A stretch of DNA of 64,000 bases from Thiomicrorhabdus sp. 6S3-12 (GTDB taxonomy: Bacteria > Pseudomonadota > Gammaproteobacteria > Thiomicrospirales > Thiomicrospiraceae). The stretch's first letter is position 1. The number at the start of each line of letters is the position of its first letter. Of the stretch, positions 54,736 through 63,532 are shown piece after piece. Under the pieces are notes generated by a model. The model saw only the letters and a program-made list of their open reading frames with translations, was not told where the DNA came from and searched no databases. The position numbers and the translations under genes are program-made. The DNA lies in assembly GCF_017571475.1 (NCBI RefSeq), contig NZ_JAGETW010000005.1, positions 62,001-126,000 on the forward strand, read 5' to 3'.

Positions 54736-57207
54736 ATGCAAAGCCTGTCGAGAAACTCTCAATCCATTGCCGATCAATTATCAGTCAAGCAGTCAGAGCT
54801 GTACCATGCTTGCGATCTAAGCCGATTCCCCTTCGCGACGACAGCCGAACTTGAGCCGCTGGAAGAGCATTTAGGCCAGTCACGGGCGATGCAGGCGCTG
54901 AAGTTCGGCATCGGCATCAAACAAGAGGGTTATAACCTGTTTGTTCTCGGTTCAAGCGGGCTGGGCAAGCAGACGACGATTCGCGAACTGCTGAGCGAAC
55001 AGGCCGAAGAGACGGCCGTGCCGAGCGACTGGTGTTATGTCAATAATTTTGAACAGGCGCATAAGCCATTGATTCTGTCTTTACCTAAGGGAATGGGGCG
55101 CCAGCTTCAGCAGGATATGCTACGTTTCATCGATGATTTGCTGATCGCCTTGCCGGCCGCATTTGAAAGTGATGAATATCACGCCGCACTGCAGACGATC
55201 AATGAAGAGTATTTGCGTCGCGAAGAGCAGAGTCTGGACGAAGCGGCCGCCAAGGCGGAAAAGAATAATATCATGATGATGCGTACACCGAGCGGCTGGA
55301 ATCTCGGGCCCAAGCAGGGCGATAAGGTCATGTCGCCGGAGGAATTCTCGCAGCTTCCGGACGAAGAACAGCAGGCGGTCACTCAGGTTGTCGAAGAGGT
55401 CCGCGACGAGCTTAAGCGCATTCTGCGGCAGATTCCTAAATGGCAGAAAGAGAGTCGGGCCAAGGTAAAACAGCTTAACCGCGAAGTTTCGCAAGGCACA
55501 GTAAAACAGTATGCCGAAGACCTGAAGCAGAAATATCTTGAACTAGATTCGGTGATTCATTTTGTCGATAAAGTGACCGAAGACGTCATTGAAAATACCG
55601 ATCTGTTCCGCAAGTATGCAGCGGAAATGAAAGATTCCAGTCAGACCGGAATCAACAAACTGCCGCCGGAGTTTAACGCTTATCAGGTCAATGTTCTGGT
55701 CGACCACACCGCTACTCAGGGGGCGCCGGTTGTATTCGAAGATCATCCCAGTTATCAGAATCTGATTGGCCGTATCGAACACATTGCCCATTTCGGCTCT
55801 CTGATTACCGATTTTTCGCTGATAAAACCGGGAGTGCTGCATCAGGCGAACGGCGGCTATCTGGTTTTGGATGTACGTAAAATTCTCAGTTCTCCTTATG
55901 CATGGGAGGGGTTGAAACGCGCGCTGTCGTCGCGTGAAATCAAAATCGAATCGCTTGAACAGTTAATGAGTCTGGCCAGCACAACGTCTCTGCAGCCGGA
56001 GCCGATTCCGCTGGATATCAAAGTGGTTCTGACCGGGAGCCGTCTTTTGTACTATCTATTGAAGCACTACGATCCCGAGTTCAGTCGTCTGTTTAAGGTC
56101 TCGGCGGATTTCTCGGAAGACATGATTCGCGATGACGATAACATTGAACTCTATGTCCGTCTTATTGCTGGAATTCAACAGCGAAACCATTTATTGCCTT
56201 TGGATCGGAATGCGGTGGAAAAAGTGATTGAACAGAGTTCACGTATGGCGCAGGACGCTTTCAGGATTTCGTTGCATATGGGAAATCTCAGCGATTTGTT
56301 GGTCGAGGCAGATCATTGGGCGCGTAAGCAGCGGCGCGAATCGATTGCCAAACAAGATGTCCGACAGGCGATCGAGATGCGATTGTTTATGATGGGGCAG
56401 ATCAAGGAGCGCTTACAGGAAGCGGTTATCCGCGGTATTTATAAGATTGCGACCTCCGGAGAAGCCGTAGCCCAGGTCAATGGTTTGAGCGTGATGGAGT
56501 TGGACGGCTACGCTTTTGGTCGGCCTTCACGGATTACGGCAACAGCTCGTCTTGGCAGCGGAAAAGTGATTGATATTGAACGCGAAGTCGAACTGGGCGG
56601 AGCGATTCACTCCAAAGGCGTGATGATTCTCTCTTCCTATCTCGCTTCCCATTATGCACGAGAACGACCTCTGGCGCTGTCCGCGACCTTGGTTTTCGAA
56701 CAGTCTTACGGTTCACTGGAAGGTGACAGTGCATCCGCAGCCGAACTGTGTACTTTGCTGTCGGCGATTGCTGAAGTGCCGCTTAAACAGAGTCTGGCAA
56801 TTACCGGATCGGTGAATCAGCATGGTGAAATTCAGGCGATCGGTGGGGTCAACGAAAAGGTCGAAGGCTTTTTCGATATTTGTCGCGAGCGCGGTCTCAG
56901 CGGAGAGCAAGGAGTTATCATTCCGCACTCCAATATCCAGCATCTGATGCTTAAGGAGGAAATCGTTCAGGCAGTCGAGAAAGGTAAATTCCATTTGTAT
57001 GCGGTATCGAAGATTGATGAAGCAATGACCTTATTGACCGGTGTTGAGATGGGAATGCGCGAGGACGATGGAAAATACCCGACCGGAACCCTGAATGCAT
57101 TGATCGATAAAAAGCTGGTGCACTTCGCTGCACTTCAGCAGCAGTTTGCCAAAAGCGATCATGGAGAAAACCGATTGTCGAAGAGAAGAAGCAGTAAAGA
57201 CAGCTGA
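54736..57207 (+). CDS. Lon-family AAA protease (COG1067/LonB-like)
   Basis: An 823-residue protein. N-terminal AAA-like domain with a nonstandard P-loop (GSSGLGKQT: the residue after GK is Gln, not Thr/Ser), a long helical insertion (about residues 150-300), a second ATPase segment, and a C-terminal Lon-type peptidase with Ser665 (GDSASAAE) and Lys708 (NEKVEGFF), spaced exactly as in Lon. No N-terminal Lon substrate domain. ATG at 54736 follows AGGGATGG; the earlier ATG at 54715 is possible. Monocistronic. Members of this group are poorly studied; ATP dependence is uncertain. Confidence 0.85.
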   Translation: MQSLSRNSQSIADQLSVKQSELYHACDLSRFPFATTAELEPLEEHLGQSRAMQALKFGIGIKQEGYNLFVLGSSGLGKQTTIRELLSEQAEETAVPSDWCYVNNFEQAHKPLILSLPKGMGRQLQQDMLRFIDDLLIALPAAFESDEYHAALQTINEEYLRREEQSLDEAAAKAEKNNIMMMRTPSGWNLGPKQGDKVMSPEEFSQLPDEEQQAVTQVVEEVRDELKRILRQIPKWQKESRAKVKQLNREVSQGTVKQYAEDLKQKYLELDSVIHFVDKVTEDVIENTDLFRKYAAEMKDSSQTGINKLPPEFNAYQVNVLVDHTATQGAPVVFEDHPSYQNLIGRIEHIAHFGSLITDFSLIKPGVLHQANGGYLVLDVRKILSSPYAWEGLKRALSSREIKIESLEQLMSLASTTSLQPEPIPLDIKVVLTGSRLLYYLLKHYDPEFSRLFKVSADFSEDMIRDDDNIELYVRLIAGIQQRNHLLPLDRNAVEKVIEQSSRMAQDAFRISLHMGNLSDLLVEADHWARKQRRESIAKQDVRQAIEMRLFMMGQIKERLQEAVIRGIYKIATSGEAVAQVNGLSVMELDGYAFGRPSRITATARLGSGKVIDIEREVELGGAIHSKGVMILSSYLASHYARERPLALSATLVFEQSYGSLEGDSASAAELCTLLSAIAEVPLKQSLAITGSVNQHGEIQAIGGVNEKVEGFFDICRERGLSGEQGVIIPHSNIQHLMLKEEIVQAVEKGKFHLYAVSKIDEAMTLLTGVEMGMREDDGKYPTGTLNALIDKKLVHFAALQQQFAKSDHGENRLSKRRSSKDS

Positions 57208-57223
57208 AGGCCCGGGGCGTTTT

Positions 57224-57658
57224 TTAAAGTAATACGATGCCCTGAGCTACTCCGAGAACCAAGGCGTAGCGAACTGCTTTACCGGTAAAGACCAAAAGCA
57301 AAAAAAGAATAAATTTCAGGCGCATAATGCCAGCCAGCAAGGTTAGCGCATCGCCGAACAACGGTGCCCATGCCAGAAGCAGTGACCAGTAACCGTAGCG
57401 GTTAAACCATTTCTGTCCTCTGTTCAGCTGGGCTGGAGAGACTGGAAACCATTTTCGATCCTGCCAATGCAGCAGATAGCGACCAAGCAGGTAATTGATT
57501 GCCGAGCCAAGGGTGTTACCGATAGTTGCGATCAGCCAGAGAAGCCAGATTACGGATTGCGGTTCCTGTGCGAGAGTCAGCAGATAGACTTCCGAGCCGC
57601 CGGGCAGTAAGGTAGCCGACAGTAAAGCCAAGATAAAAAGGGTTAGATAGTCGAACAA
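57224..57658 (-). CDS. YqaA-family membrane protein (DedA/SNARE-associated superfamily)
   Basis: A 144-residue inner-membrane protein with about four hydrophobic segments, including LLPGGSEVYLL near the N-terminus and GDALTLLAGIMRLKF, both typical of YqaA. Function unknown; the larger DedA relatives are lipid-carrier transporters. The start is an inferred TTG at 57658 with no good ribosome-binding site, so the N-terminus is uncertain. It converges with the Lon-like gene, 16 bases apart. Confidence 0.75.
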   Translation of the reverse strand: MFDYLTLFILALLSATLLPGGSEVYLLTLAQEPQSVIWLLWLIATIGNTLGSAINYLLGRYLLHWQDRKWFPVSPAQLNRGQKWFNRYGYWSLLLAWAPLFGDALTLLAGIMRLKFILFLLLVFTGKAVRYALVLGVAQGIVLL

Positions 57659-57757
57659 GTTAAGAGAGAGGCAGGCATCAAGAAAGCGGCTTTGCTTTGA
57701 CCTAGCATTTGAGAAAATTGATTGGGTGCTAAGTTGCGCAAAGCCGTATGGTCGATT

Positions 57758-58108
<351 letters not shown>

Positions 58109-58166
58109 TTAACTTGGTCTTTGCGCGGATTTTTCTACTTGGTTTATTTTTGGTCTTATATGATCT

Positions 58167-59039
58167 TTACGCCAATGTATCTGGATAGTCTGCCAGATGT
58201 TGCCCCATTTGAATAGGGGTATTCGCAGGGATTTTTCCTAAATCGGGCATTTGATTTTCCGGAGTCATCAGAACAACGGTCGATCCCATATTAAAACGGC
58301 CGATTTCATCCCCTTTTGTATAATGCAAATCCTGATCCGAATAATCCCAATATTCGATGGTCGGGCGGTATTCCGGCGTAATTTTGCCCTGGAAAACGGT
58401 TTCCATCGAGCCGACAAAAATTGCGCCCACCATAACCAGGCAGAAAGGCCCTTGTTCGTTTTCGAAGCGCAGAACCAGACGTTCGTTACGTGCGAACAGG
58501 CCTTCGACGTTTCTGACCGTAGCCGGATTGACCGCAAAAAGATCGCCCGGAACATACGTCATGGAAATCAATTTGGCATCACATGGCATGTGAATGCGGT
58601 GGTAGTCCTTCGGCGACAGATAGATAACTGCCGCATCACCGTTATGAAACTGTTTGGCATATTCGATGTCGCCGCCAACCAAAGCTTCGACCGAATAGTA
58701 GTGGCATTTGGCCTGAAGGATTTTACCTTGTTCGATTTTGCATGACTGGCTGACCAGACCGTCAACCGGGGAACACCAGGAATTCGGAGTTTCATCGATT
58801 AAGCGGGCGTCTTTTTTCAATTCACGGGTGAAAAAAGCGTTGAAGTGCGGGTAGTCGTTCGGGTCGCTGCTGGCGGCCTCGTCGAGGTTGATTCCGTACA
58901 GTCGGGTCAACAGCCTGATAATGCCGTTCTTGATCCACTTCACCTCGACATGCATAAACCAGTGCATCAGGCTCGACAGCAGGTGCTGCGGAATAAGATA
59001 TTGAGGAGTGACTTTAAAAAAGTCGAGTAACTTGGTCAT
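58167..59039 (-). CDS. psd: Phosphatidylserine decarboxylase proenzyme
   Basis: A 290-residue membrane-associated enzyme making phosphatidylethanolamine. The self-cleavage site that produces the pyruvoyl group is the Gly-Ser of FNMGSTVV (about residues 250-257; usual motif LGST, here MGST), and the [15 protein letters not shown] (catalytic His) and PGDLFAVNP motifs are present. Monocistronic and divergent from argG. Confidence 0.95.
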   Translation of the reverse strand: MTKLLDFFKVTPQYLIPQHLLSSLMHWFMHVEVKWIKNGIIRLLTRLYGINLDEAASSDPNDYPHFNAFFTRELKKDARLIDETPNSWCSPVDGLVSQSCKIEQGKILQAKCHYYSVEALVGGDIEYAKQFHNGDAAVIYLSPKDYHRIHMPCDAKLISMTYVPGDLFAVNPATVRNVEGLFARNERLVLRFENEQGPFCLVMVGAIFVGSMETVFQGKITPEYRPTIEYWDYSDQDLHYTKGDEIGRFNMGSTVVLMTPENQMPDLGKIPANTPIQMGQHLADYPDTLA

Positions 59040-59100
59040 AGTGTCGTCCCGCCTTGAGAGGGCTGTAAAATCATCATTTAAGCAGAGACCGGCAGATAAA

Positions 59101-59158
59101 AAAATCCACCTAAAATCCCTTTGTTTATTTCTCTAAGATGTGGATTTTAAGGTATAAT
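59101..59158 (+). promoter_or_regulatory. argG promoter region with inverted repeat
   Basis: A TATAAT box lies at 59153-59158. Perfect nine-base arms AAAATCCAC (59101-59109) and GTGGATTTT (59140-59148) bracket the likely -35 region, 30 bases apart. It does not match the E. coli ARG box. An operator role is an inference. Confidence 0.4.
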
Positions 59159-59214
59159 CCGCGCAATTCATAGAAGACACAAAATTTTTAAGAAACCGGG
59201 AAAGGAAATCAGCA

Positions 59215-60426
59215 ATGTCCGAAGTTAAAAAAGTCGTTTTAGCCTACTCTGGCGGCCTTGATACCTCAATTATCGCTAAGTGGTTGCAAGAAGAGTATAA
59301 CTGCGAAGTCGTTACATTCACTGCCGATATCGGTCAGGGTGAAGAGATTGAGCCGGCTCGAGCTAAAGCGCAGGCGATGGGCATTAAAGAGATCTATATT
59401 GAAGATCTGCGTGAAGAGTTTGCGCGTGATTTCGTTTTCCCGATGATGCGTGCGAATGCGATCTACGAAGGTGAGTACCGTCTTGGAACTTCAATCGCGC
59501 GTCCGCTTATCTCCAAGCGTCTGGTTGAAATCGCGCAGGAAACCGGTGCGGACGCGATCTCCCACGGCGCGACCGGTAAAGGGAACGATCAAGTCCGTTT
59601 CGAACTTAATGCTTACTCGCTGATGCCGGACGTTAAAGTTATCGCTCCTTGGCGTGAGTGGGATCTGATGTCTCGTGAAAAACTGATGGCGTATGCCGAA
59701 GAACACGGAATTTCCATCGAGAAGAAAAAAGGTAAAAAATCGCCTTACTCCATGGACGCCAACCTGCTGCACATCTCTTATGAAGGCGGCATTATCGAAG
59801 ATCCTGCGAATGAGCCGGAAGAAGATATGTGGCTGTGGACCGTTTCTCCGGAAAATGCACCGGATCAGCCGACCTATCTGGACATCTCTTATGAGAAAGG
59901 CGATATCGTGGCGATTAACGGTGAAGCCATGTCTCCTGCAACGGTTATGGAATACCTGAACAAAGTTGGTGGCGAAAACGGTATTGGCCGTGACGATATC
60001 GTCGAAAACCGTTTTGTCGGTATGAAGGCGCGTGGTTGTTACGAAACGCCAGCAGGAACCATTATGTTGAAAGCGCACCGCGCAATGGAATCACTGACGC
60101 TTGACCGTAACGCAGCGCACTTGAAAGACGAGTTGATGCCGAAATACGCTGAAATGATCTATAACGGATTCTGGTTCGCGCCGGAGCGTGAAATGCTACA
60201 GGCGTTGATCGATAAGTCTCAGGAAAATGTTTCCGGTACGGTACGCGTTAAATTGTACAAAGGGAACGTGGTTGTAGTTGGTCGTACTTCGGACAACAGT
60301 TTGTTTGATGAAGCGATCGCGACCTTTGAAGAGGACGGTGGTGCCTACAACCATAAAGACGCAGAAGGCTTTATCAAACTGAATGCTCTGCGTCTGCGTA
60401 CTGCGGCGAAAAAACGCGGAAAATAA
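59215..60426 (+). CDS. argG: Argininosuccinate synthase
   Basis: A 403-residue enzyme ligating citrulline and aspartate in arginine synthesis. The ATP pyrophosphatase motif AYSGGLDTS and the citrulline/aspartate-binding segments ([17 protein letters not shown]) are intact. Single gene with a strong terminator. A broken, diverged copy of its C-terminal region lies 1.1 kb downstream (61528-61690). Confidence 0.97.
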   Translation: MSEVKKVVLAYSGGLDTSIIAKWLQEEYNCEVVTFTADIGQGEEIEPARAKAQAMGIKEIYIEDLREEFARDFVFPMMRANAIYEGEYRLGTSIARPLISKRLVEIAQETGADAISHGATGKGNDQVRFELNAYSLMPDVKVIAPWREWDLMSREKLMAYAEEHGISIEKKKGKKSPYSMDANLLHISYEGGIIEDPANEPEEDMWLWTVSPENAPDQPTYLDISYEKGDIVAINGEAMSPATVMEYLNKVGGENGIGRDDIVENRFVGMKARGCYETPAGTIMLKAHRAMESLTLDRNAAHLKDELMPKYAEMIYNGFWFAPEREMLQALIDKSQENVSGTVRVKLYKGNVVVVGRTSDNSLFDEAIATFEEDGGAYNHKDAEGFIKLNALRLRTAAKKRGK

Positions 60427-60457
60427 AACACGTTCTTAATTAACAGAACGCAGTTGA

Positions 60458-60491
60458 AAGAAAGGCGCGGGTTGTCACCCGCGCCTTTTTT
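60458..60491 (+). terminator. Rho-independent terminator of argG
   Basis: Very strong stem AAAGGCGCGGGT / ACCCGCGCCTTT with a 4-base loop and T-run, preceded by a smaller hairpin CGTTCT / AGAACG (60431-60450). Confidence 0.95.
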
Positions 60492-60621
60492 GTTTCAGGT
60501 GCGTTCGGCATCGATTGATGCCTGGTTATTATGTGACAATGAAAATGACGGCACTTCCGGTATATTGGACGTTCTATCTTATAGTCGCTCGTGCCTTGTC
60601 TGCACTTTAAAAAGGGAAATC

Positions 60622-61452
60622 ATGCAAACGAAATACAAAAAAGAGTTGAGTCGTTACCTGCTGATCCTTATTGGCGGGATGATTCTGGCTAGCGGGGTGA
60701 GCCTGCTATTGGTTCCGAATGAGATTACCTCCGGAGGGACTCCGGGGATGGCGATTCTGATCAACTATTTCACAGGCTTTTCCGTCGGAATGATTATGTT
60801 AGCGATTAATATTCCTCTGATTCTGATCAGCATGAAGTTTATTGGACGGGGTTATGCGTTTCGAACCGTCTTTGCGGTTCTTGTTATCGCGCTCTCCACG
60901 GATATTTTATTGGAGTTTTTCAAGCTTCCCGCCTTGACGCATGAACCTTTACTTGCGGCAGTATTTGGCGGAATGTTTATCGGTCTGGGGGTAGGGCTCA
61001 TTCTGCATTCCAGTGCCTCTCCGGGCGGCCCGTCAATCATTGTCGGCATCATTGCTCGCAAAACGCATTGGAAAGAGGGGAATATGGTTGTCCTTGTCGA
61101 TGCTTTGATCGTCTTTTCGGCAGGCTTTGTTTTCCCAGAACTCGACAGCATGCTCTGGAGTTTATTGGGTGTCTACGTCAGTGGGCGAGGCATCAACCTT
61201 ATTCTCTCCGGACGTCCATCCAAGAAAGTCGTGCATATCTCTTCGGACAATGCCGAAACCATTAAGACGCAGTTGATACATAAATTAGGACACGAAGGCG
61301 GCATGATTCTAGAGGGTGAAATGCTGCACACCGGCAACGAGCGACGACTGCTGATGCTCATTATTGATAATAATAAAGTACAGAGCGTCCGCCAGATCGT
61401 TAAGGAATTCGATCCTTCGGGTGTCGTGGTGGTGATGGAGGCGTCGGAGTAA
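60622..61452 (+). CDS. YitT-family membrane protein with DUF2179
   Basis: A 276-residue inner-membrane protein with about five to six membrane segments (first: YLLILIGGMILASGVSLLLV), the YitT signature NEITSGGTPGMAILINY and SASPGGPSIIVGII, and a C-terminal soluble DUF2179 domain (about residues 200-276). Function unknown. ATG at 60622 has AAAGGGAAA upstream; the longer frame from 60454 runs through the argG terminator and is rejected. Downstream lies the first 27-bp direct repeat. Confidence 0.9.
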   Translation: MQTKYKKELSRYLLILIGGMILASGVSLLLVPNEITSGGTPGMAILINYFTGFSVGMIMLAINIPLILISMKFIGRGYAFRTVFAVLVIALSTDILLEFFKLPALTHEPLLAAVFGGMFIGLGVGLILHSSASPGGPSIIVGIIARKTHWKEGNMVVLVDALIVFSAGFVFPELDSMLWSLLGVYVSGRGINLILSGRPSKKVVHISSDNAETIKTQLIHKLGHEGGMILEGEMLHTGNERRLLMLIIDNNKVQSVRQIVKEFDPSGVVVVMEASE

Positions 61453-61484
61453 TTACAAATAGAAAAGATATGCATGACGGCAAG

Positions 61485-61511
61485 TAATAATCGGGGTTAG
61501 AGTTAAATTAA
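61485..61511 (+). repeat. 27-bp direct repeat, left copy
   Basis: The 27 bases at 61485-61511, ending GAGTTAAATTAA, match 62564-62590 at 24 of 27 positions in the same orientation. The core resembles the (G)GGGTCAGAGTAAATTA-type sequences often seen at the edges of small mobile or REP-associated segments, as I recall; that link is inference. Confidence 0.6.
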
Positions 61512-61527
61512 AGTTTTACCTTTTGCT

Positions 61528-61690
61528 CTTTTGAGCTGGAAGGGAAAAGATGTAGGTGGCGATCGACAAGTCGCAAAAATACGTTTCCGCTAATGTGCGT
61601 GTAAAGCTGTATAAAGGTAATGTTATTGTTGTCGGCCGGTACTTCTAAATACAGTCTGACTAAGCGACTGTAACTTCGAAGAATGGAAAA
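61528..61690 (+). pseudogene. argG relic (C-terminal fragment, frameshifted)
   Basis: A decayed fragment of a second argininosuccinate synthase gene. From 61559 the frame reads [20 protein letters not shown] and continues NVIVVGR, matching the intact ArgG segment [19 protein letters not shown] / NVVVVGR encoded at about 60210-60290. An in-frame TAG precedes it, a one-base insertion after the GR codon shifts the frame, and nucleotide similarity then continues (ACTTCTAAATACAGTCTG versus ACTTCGGACAACAGTTTG) to about 61690. Many third positions differ from the local argG, so it is not a recent copy of it. No start, ribosome site or full domain is left; it is nonfunctional. Confidence 0.8.
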
Positions 61691-61723
61691 GGGCATGAAG
61701 GTTTAACTTTTATGCCCTTTTTT
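61687..61723 (+). terminator. Terminator-like hairpin after the argG relic
   Basis: Stem AAAAGGGCAT / ATGCCCTTTT with a 15-base loop and a T-run. It may be the original terminator that came with the relic argG gene. Confidence 0.75.
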
Positions 61724-61905
61724 ATTAAAAATACTTTTTAAGAGTGCAAAATAACAGCATTAACTAATAGGTATTGCAATGCTATCTTCAATCCAGTTCA
61801 ATAGAATGCACCCAGGAAATAACGCTTTGTACTAAATGTTAGGTTCCATTATCGTCGCTGTGGGGCTTTAACTAATTAAAAGCGACGCCATAGAGGTGTG
61901 TGAAG

Positions 61906-62487
61906 ATGGGTAAAATAGTTAATGAGATAACAGCTGCTAATTCTGAATATGTCGCAAGCTTTGGCGAAAAAGGAAACCTGCCCATGCCGCCCGGGAGGCA
62001 GTTTGCGATTTTAACTTGTATGGATGCTCGCTTAGATCCGGCAAAATATGCAGGTCTTGCTGAAGGAGATGCCCATGTGATTAGAAATGCGGGTGGCAGG
62101 GCAAGCGATGATGCCATCCGTTCTTTAGTGATTTCTTACAAATTGTTAGGGACAAAAGAGTGGTTTGTTATTCATCATACCGATTGCGGTATGGAAACAT
62201 TCACCAACGAAATAATGGGGGATTTATTATCTGGCAGTCTGAAAACGGCAAGTGTAGACGAAACTGGCTGGCATGATAGTAATGCCGGTGGAGGAACGGC
62301 AGATGGGAAGTATATCAACTGGCTGACTATCAAAGACAATGCAAAAAGTGTTGTTGAAGATGTGCAACGAATCCGCAATAACTCAATGGTGCCATCCGAT
62401 ATACCAATTTACGGCTATATCTACAATTGCAAAACTGGTGAATTAGTTGAAATACCTGAGGCAACAGAAGCAGGCAGGGTAAATTAA
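61906..62487 (+). CDS. Beta-class carbonic anhydrase
   Basis: A 193-residue zinc enzyme interconverting CO2 and bicarbonate. Zinc ligands and the Asp-Arg dyad are present: CMDARLD (Cys38, Asp40, Arg42) and HHTDCGM (His91, Cys94). No signal peptide, so cytoplasmic. It belongs to a compact beta-CA subgroup whose C-terminal part ends with [22 protein letters not shown] at 61906 has AGAGGTG upstream (an in-frame GTG at 61900 is possible). It lies between two direct repeats together with the argG relic and is preceded by 180 bases of AT-rich sequence, which suggests acquisition. In an autotroph it could support bicarbonate/CO2 supply. Confidence 0.92.
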   Translation: MGKIVNEITAANSEYVASFGEKGNLPMPPGRQFAILTCMDARLDPAKYAGLAEGDAHVIRNAGGRASDDAIRSLVISYKLLGTKEWFVIHHTDCGMETFTNEIMGDLLSGSLKTASVDETGWHDSNAGGGTADGKYINWLTIKDNAKSVVEDVQRIRNNSMVPSDIPIYGYIYNCKTGELVEIPEATEAGRVN

Positions 62488-62504
62488 AACCATACAATCT
62501 TACC

Positions 62505-62553
62505 AACCTGGACTGCCCTGAACAGCTTCGTCATATGGTTGGGGCAGCCGGTT
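62505..62553 (+). repeat. Bulged inverted repeat after the carbonic anhydrase gene
   Basis: AACCTGGACTGCCC (62505-62518) pairs with GGGCAGCCGGTT (62542-62553) to give 12 base pairs with two unpaired bases on one side (T62509 and A62512), around a 23-base loop. Unpaired bases on one arm and a terminal AAC/GTT pair recall integron attC sites, but the flanking R-box sequences do not match well. Confidence 0.45.
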
Positions 62554-62563
62554 ATGTGTTATG

Positions 62564-62590
62564 TAATAATTGAGGTCAGAGTTAAATTAA
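62564..62590 (+). repeat. 27-bp direct repeat, right copy
   Basis: Second copy of the repeat at 61485-61511, three mismatches. CAGAGT here is also mirrored by ACTCTG at about 62604-62609, making a short inverted repeat at this end. Confidence 0.6.
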
Positions 62591-62625
62591 TGAGTATTAC
62601 CTGACTCTGCCCATTGATAAATATA

Positions 62626-62661
62626 AGTTTCCCTCTCGTTCAAAAAAGCAAAAGGGAAACT
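62626..62661 (-). terminator. Candidate terminator of the DoxX-sigma-antisigma operon
   Basis: Nine-base perfect stem AGTTTCCCT / AGGGAAACT with an 18-base loop, about 50 bases beyond the anti-sigma stop codon on the minus strand. The tail (TATATTTAT) is only moderately T-rich. Confidence 0.4.
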
Positions 62662-62712
62662 ATTTAGCCGAAAGACACGCTGCCACGATTAAAAATTATT
62701 AATCGGCCTTTT

Positions 62713-62907
62713 TTAGCTCTTCTCGAATTCTTCTCTTCGCTGTTCACAGGCCTTTTCCAGTAGCTCAAACTGTTTGTTGCAGCGGCGGCAGTTGTGGCAC
62801 AAGGTCAGGTGAGTTATCAGCCAGGATTGTTCTTTAAAGGTCAGTTTTCGGTCTTGTTTTTGCGACATCAGTTCGGTGGCGTGTTTACAGGAGCTCATCT
62901 TTTTCAT
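62713..62907 (-). CDS. Zinc-finger (zf-HC2-like) anti-sigma factor
   Basis: A 64-residue cytoplasmic protein with the His-Cys pattern of anti-sigma zinc-binding domains: an early SCKHATELMS and then HLTLCHNCRRC (H-x3-C-x2-C). No membrane segment follows, so it is a soluble single-domain type. ATG at 62907 has AGGAG upstream and overlaps the stop of the sigma gene by the ATGA arrangement, showing tight coupling. It most likely holds the adjacent ECF sigma factor inactive until a metal or redox signal releases it. Confidence 0.8.
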   Translation of the reverse strand: MKKMSSCKHATELMSQKQDRKLTFKEQSWLITHLTLCHNCRRCNKQFELLEKACEQRREEFEKS

Positions 62908-63503
62908 TGTCTATTCTCCTCAGCGGTAAACCAGTTTTGTTCCAGGCAGGCGCGCAGTCTTAGCCGTGCGCGGTGCAGAATGGTCCAGCAGTTGTGTTCG
63001 CTAATGTGCAGAGATTCGCAGATTTGTGCGGTTTCAAATCCCATAAACTCGCGTAGCGTAAATACGCGTGATGTCTGCTCCGGCAGGTGAAAGACGCAGA
63101 TATCAAAAACCTGCCAAAAATGTTCGTTTTCCAAAGTCTGATAAGGGCTGCTCCAGTTCGAAGGCGCATGTTCGTTGTGCCAGTGTTCGTCTTTTTGAAA
63201 CCAGCCGTCGGTATCGGGCAGCTTTGATTCGTTATATTCGAAAGTCCGGATTTTTGAGTGATGACGATAGAGGTCAATCAATTTGTGTCGCAAAATGCCA
63301 AATACCCAGGTTTCCAGAGACGACTTGCCGGCAAACTTTTCCAATTGTTTCCAAGCGCTAATTAAACATTCCTGAACTGCGTCTTCGGCATCTGCTTCGA
63401 ATTTCAGATGCAATTTCGCAAAGGCAATCAGCCTGGGACGTAGAGGATCTATGCGTTGTTCGAATTCTGTTTGGCTGCAATTTTGACATGGTTCCGCTGG
63501 CAT
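62904..63503 (-). CDS. ECF sigma factor (sigma-70 family)
   Basis: A 199-residue alternative sigma factor. Region 2 is seen in AEDAVQECLISAWKQLEKF and TWVFGILRHKLIDLYR; region 4 in LPEQTSRVFTLREFMGFETA followed by an HTH (ICESLHISEHNCWTILHRARLRL). An N-terminal CQNC pair and several further Cys are unusual and could respond to metal or thiol stress. It lies 29 bases downstream of the DoxX gene and overlaps the anti-sigma gene. ATG at 63503 has AAGGAAGG about 12 bases upstream. Confidence 0.9.
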   Translation of the reverse strand: MPAEPCQNCSQTEFEQRIDPLRPRLIAFAKLHLKFEADAEDAVQECLISAWKQLEKFAGKSSLETWVFGILRHKLIDLYRHHSKIRTFEYNESKLPDTDGWFQKDEHWHNEHAPSNWSSPYQTLENEHFWQVFDICVFHLPEQTSRVFTLREFMGFETAQICESLHISEHNCWTILHRARLRLRACLEQNWFTAEENRQ

Positions 63504-63532
63504 TGATTATTTAGCCTTCCTTGTATTGACTC

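Noticed and set aside
61700-61905. AT-rich stretch before the carbonic anhydrase gene as a second attC site
   Set aside because: GTTAGGT at 61838 has no matching left R-box and no symmetrical fold was found.
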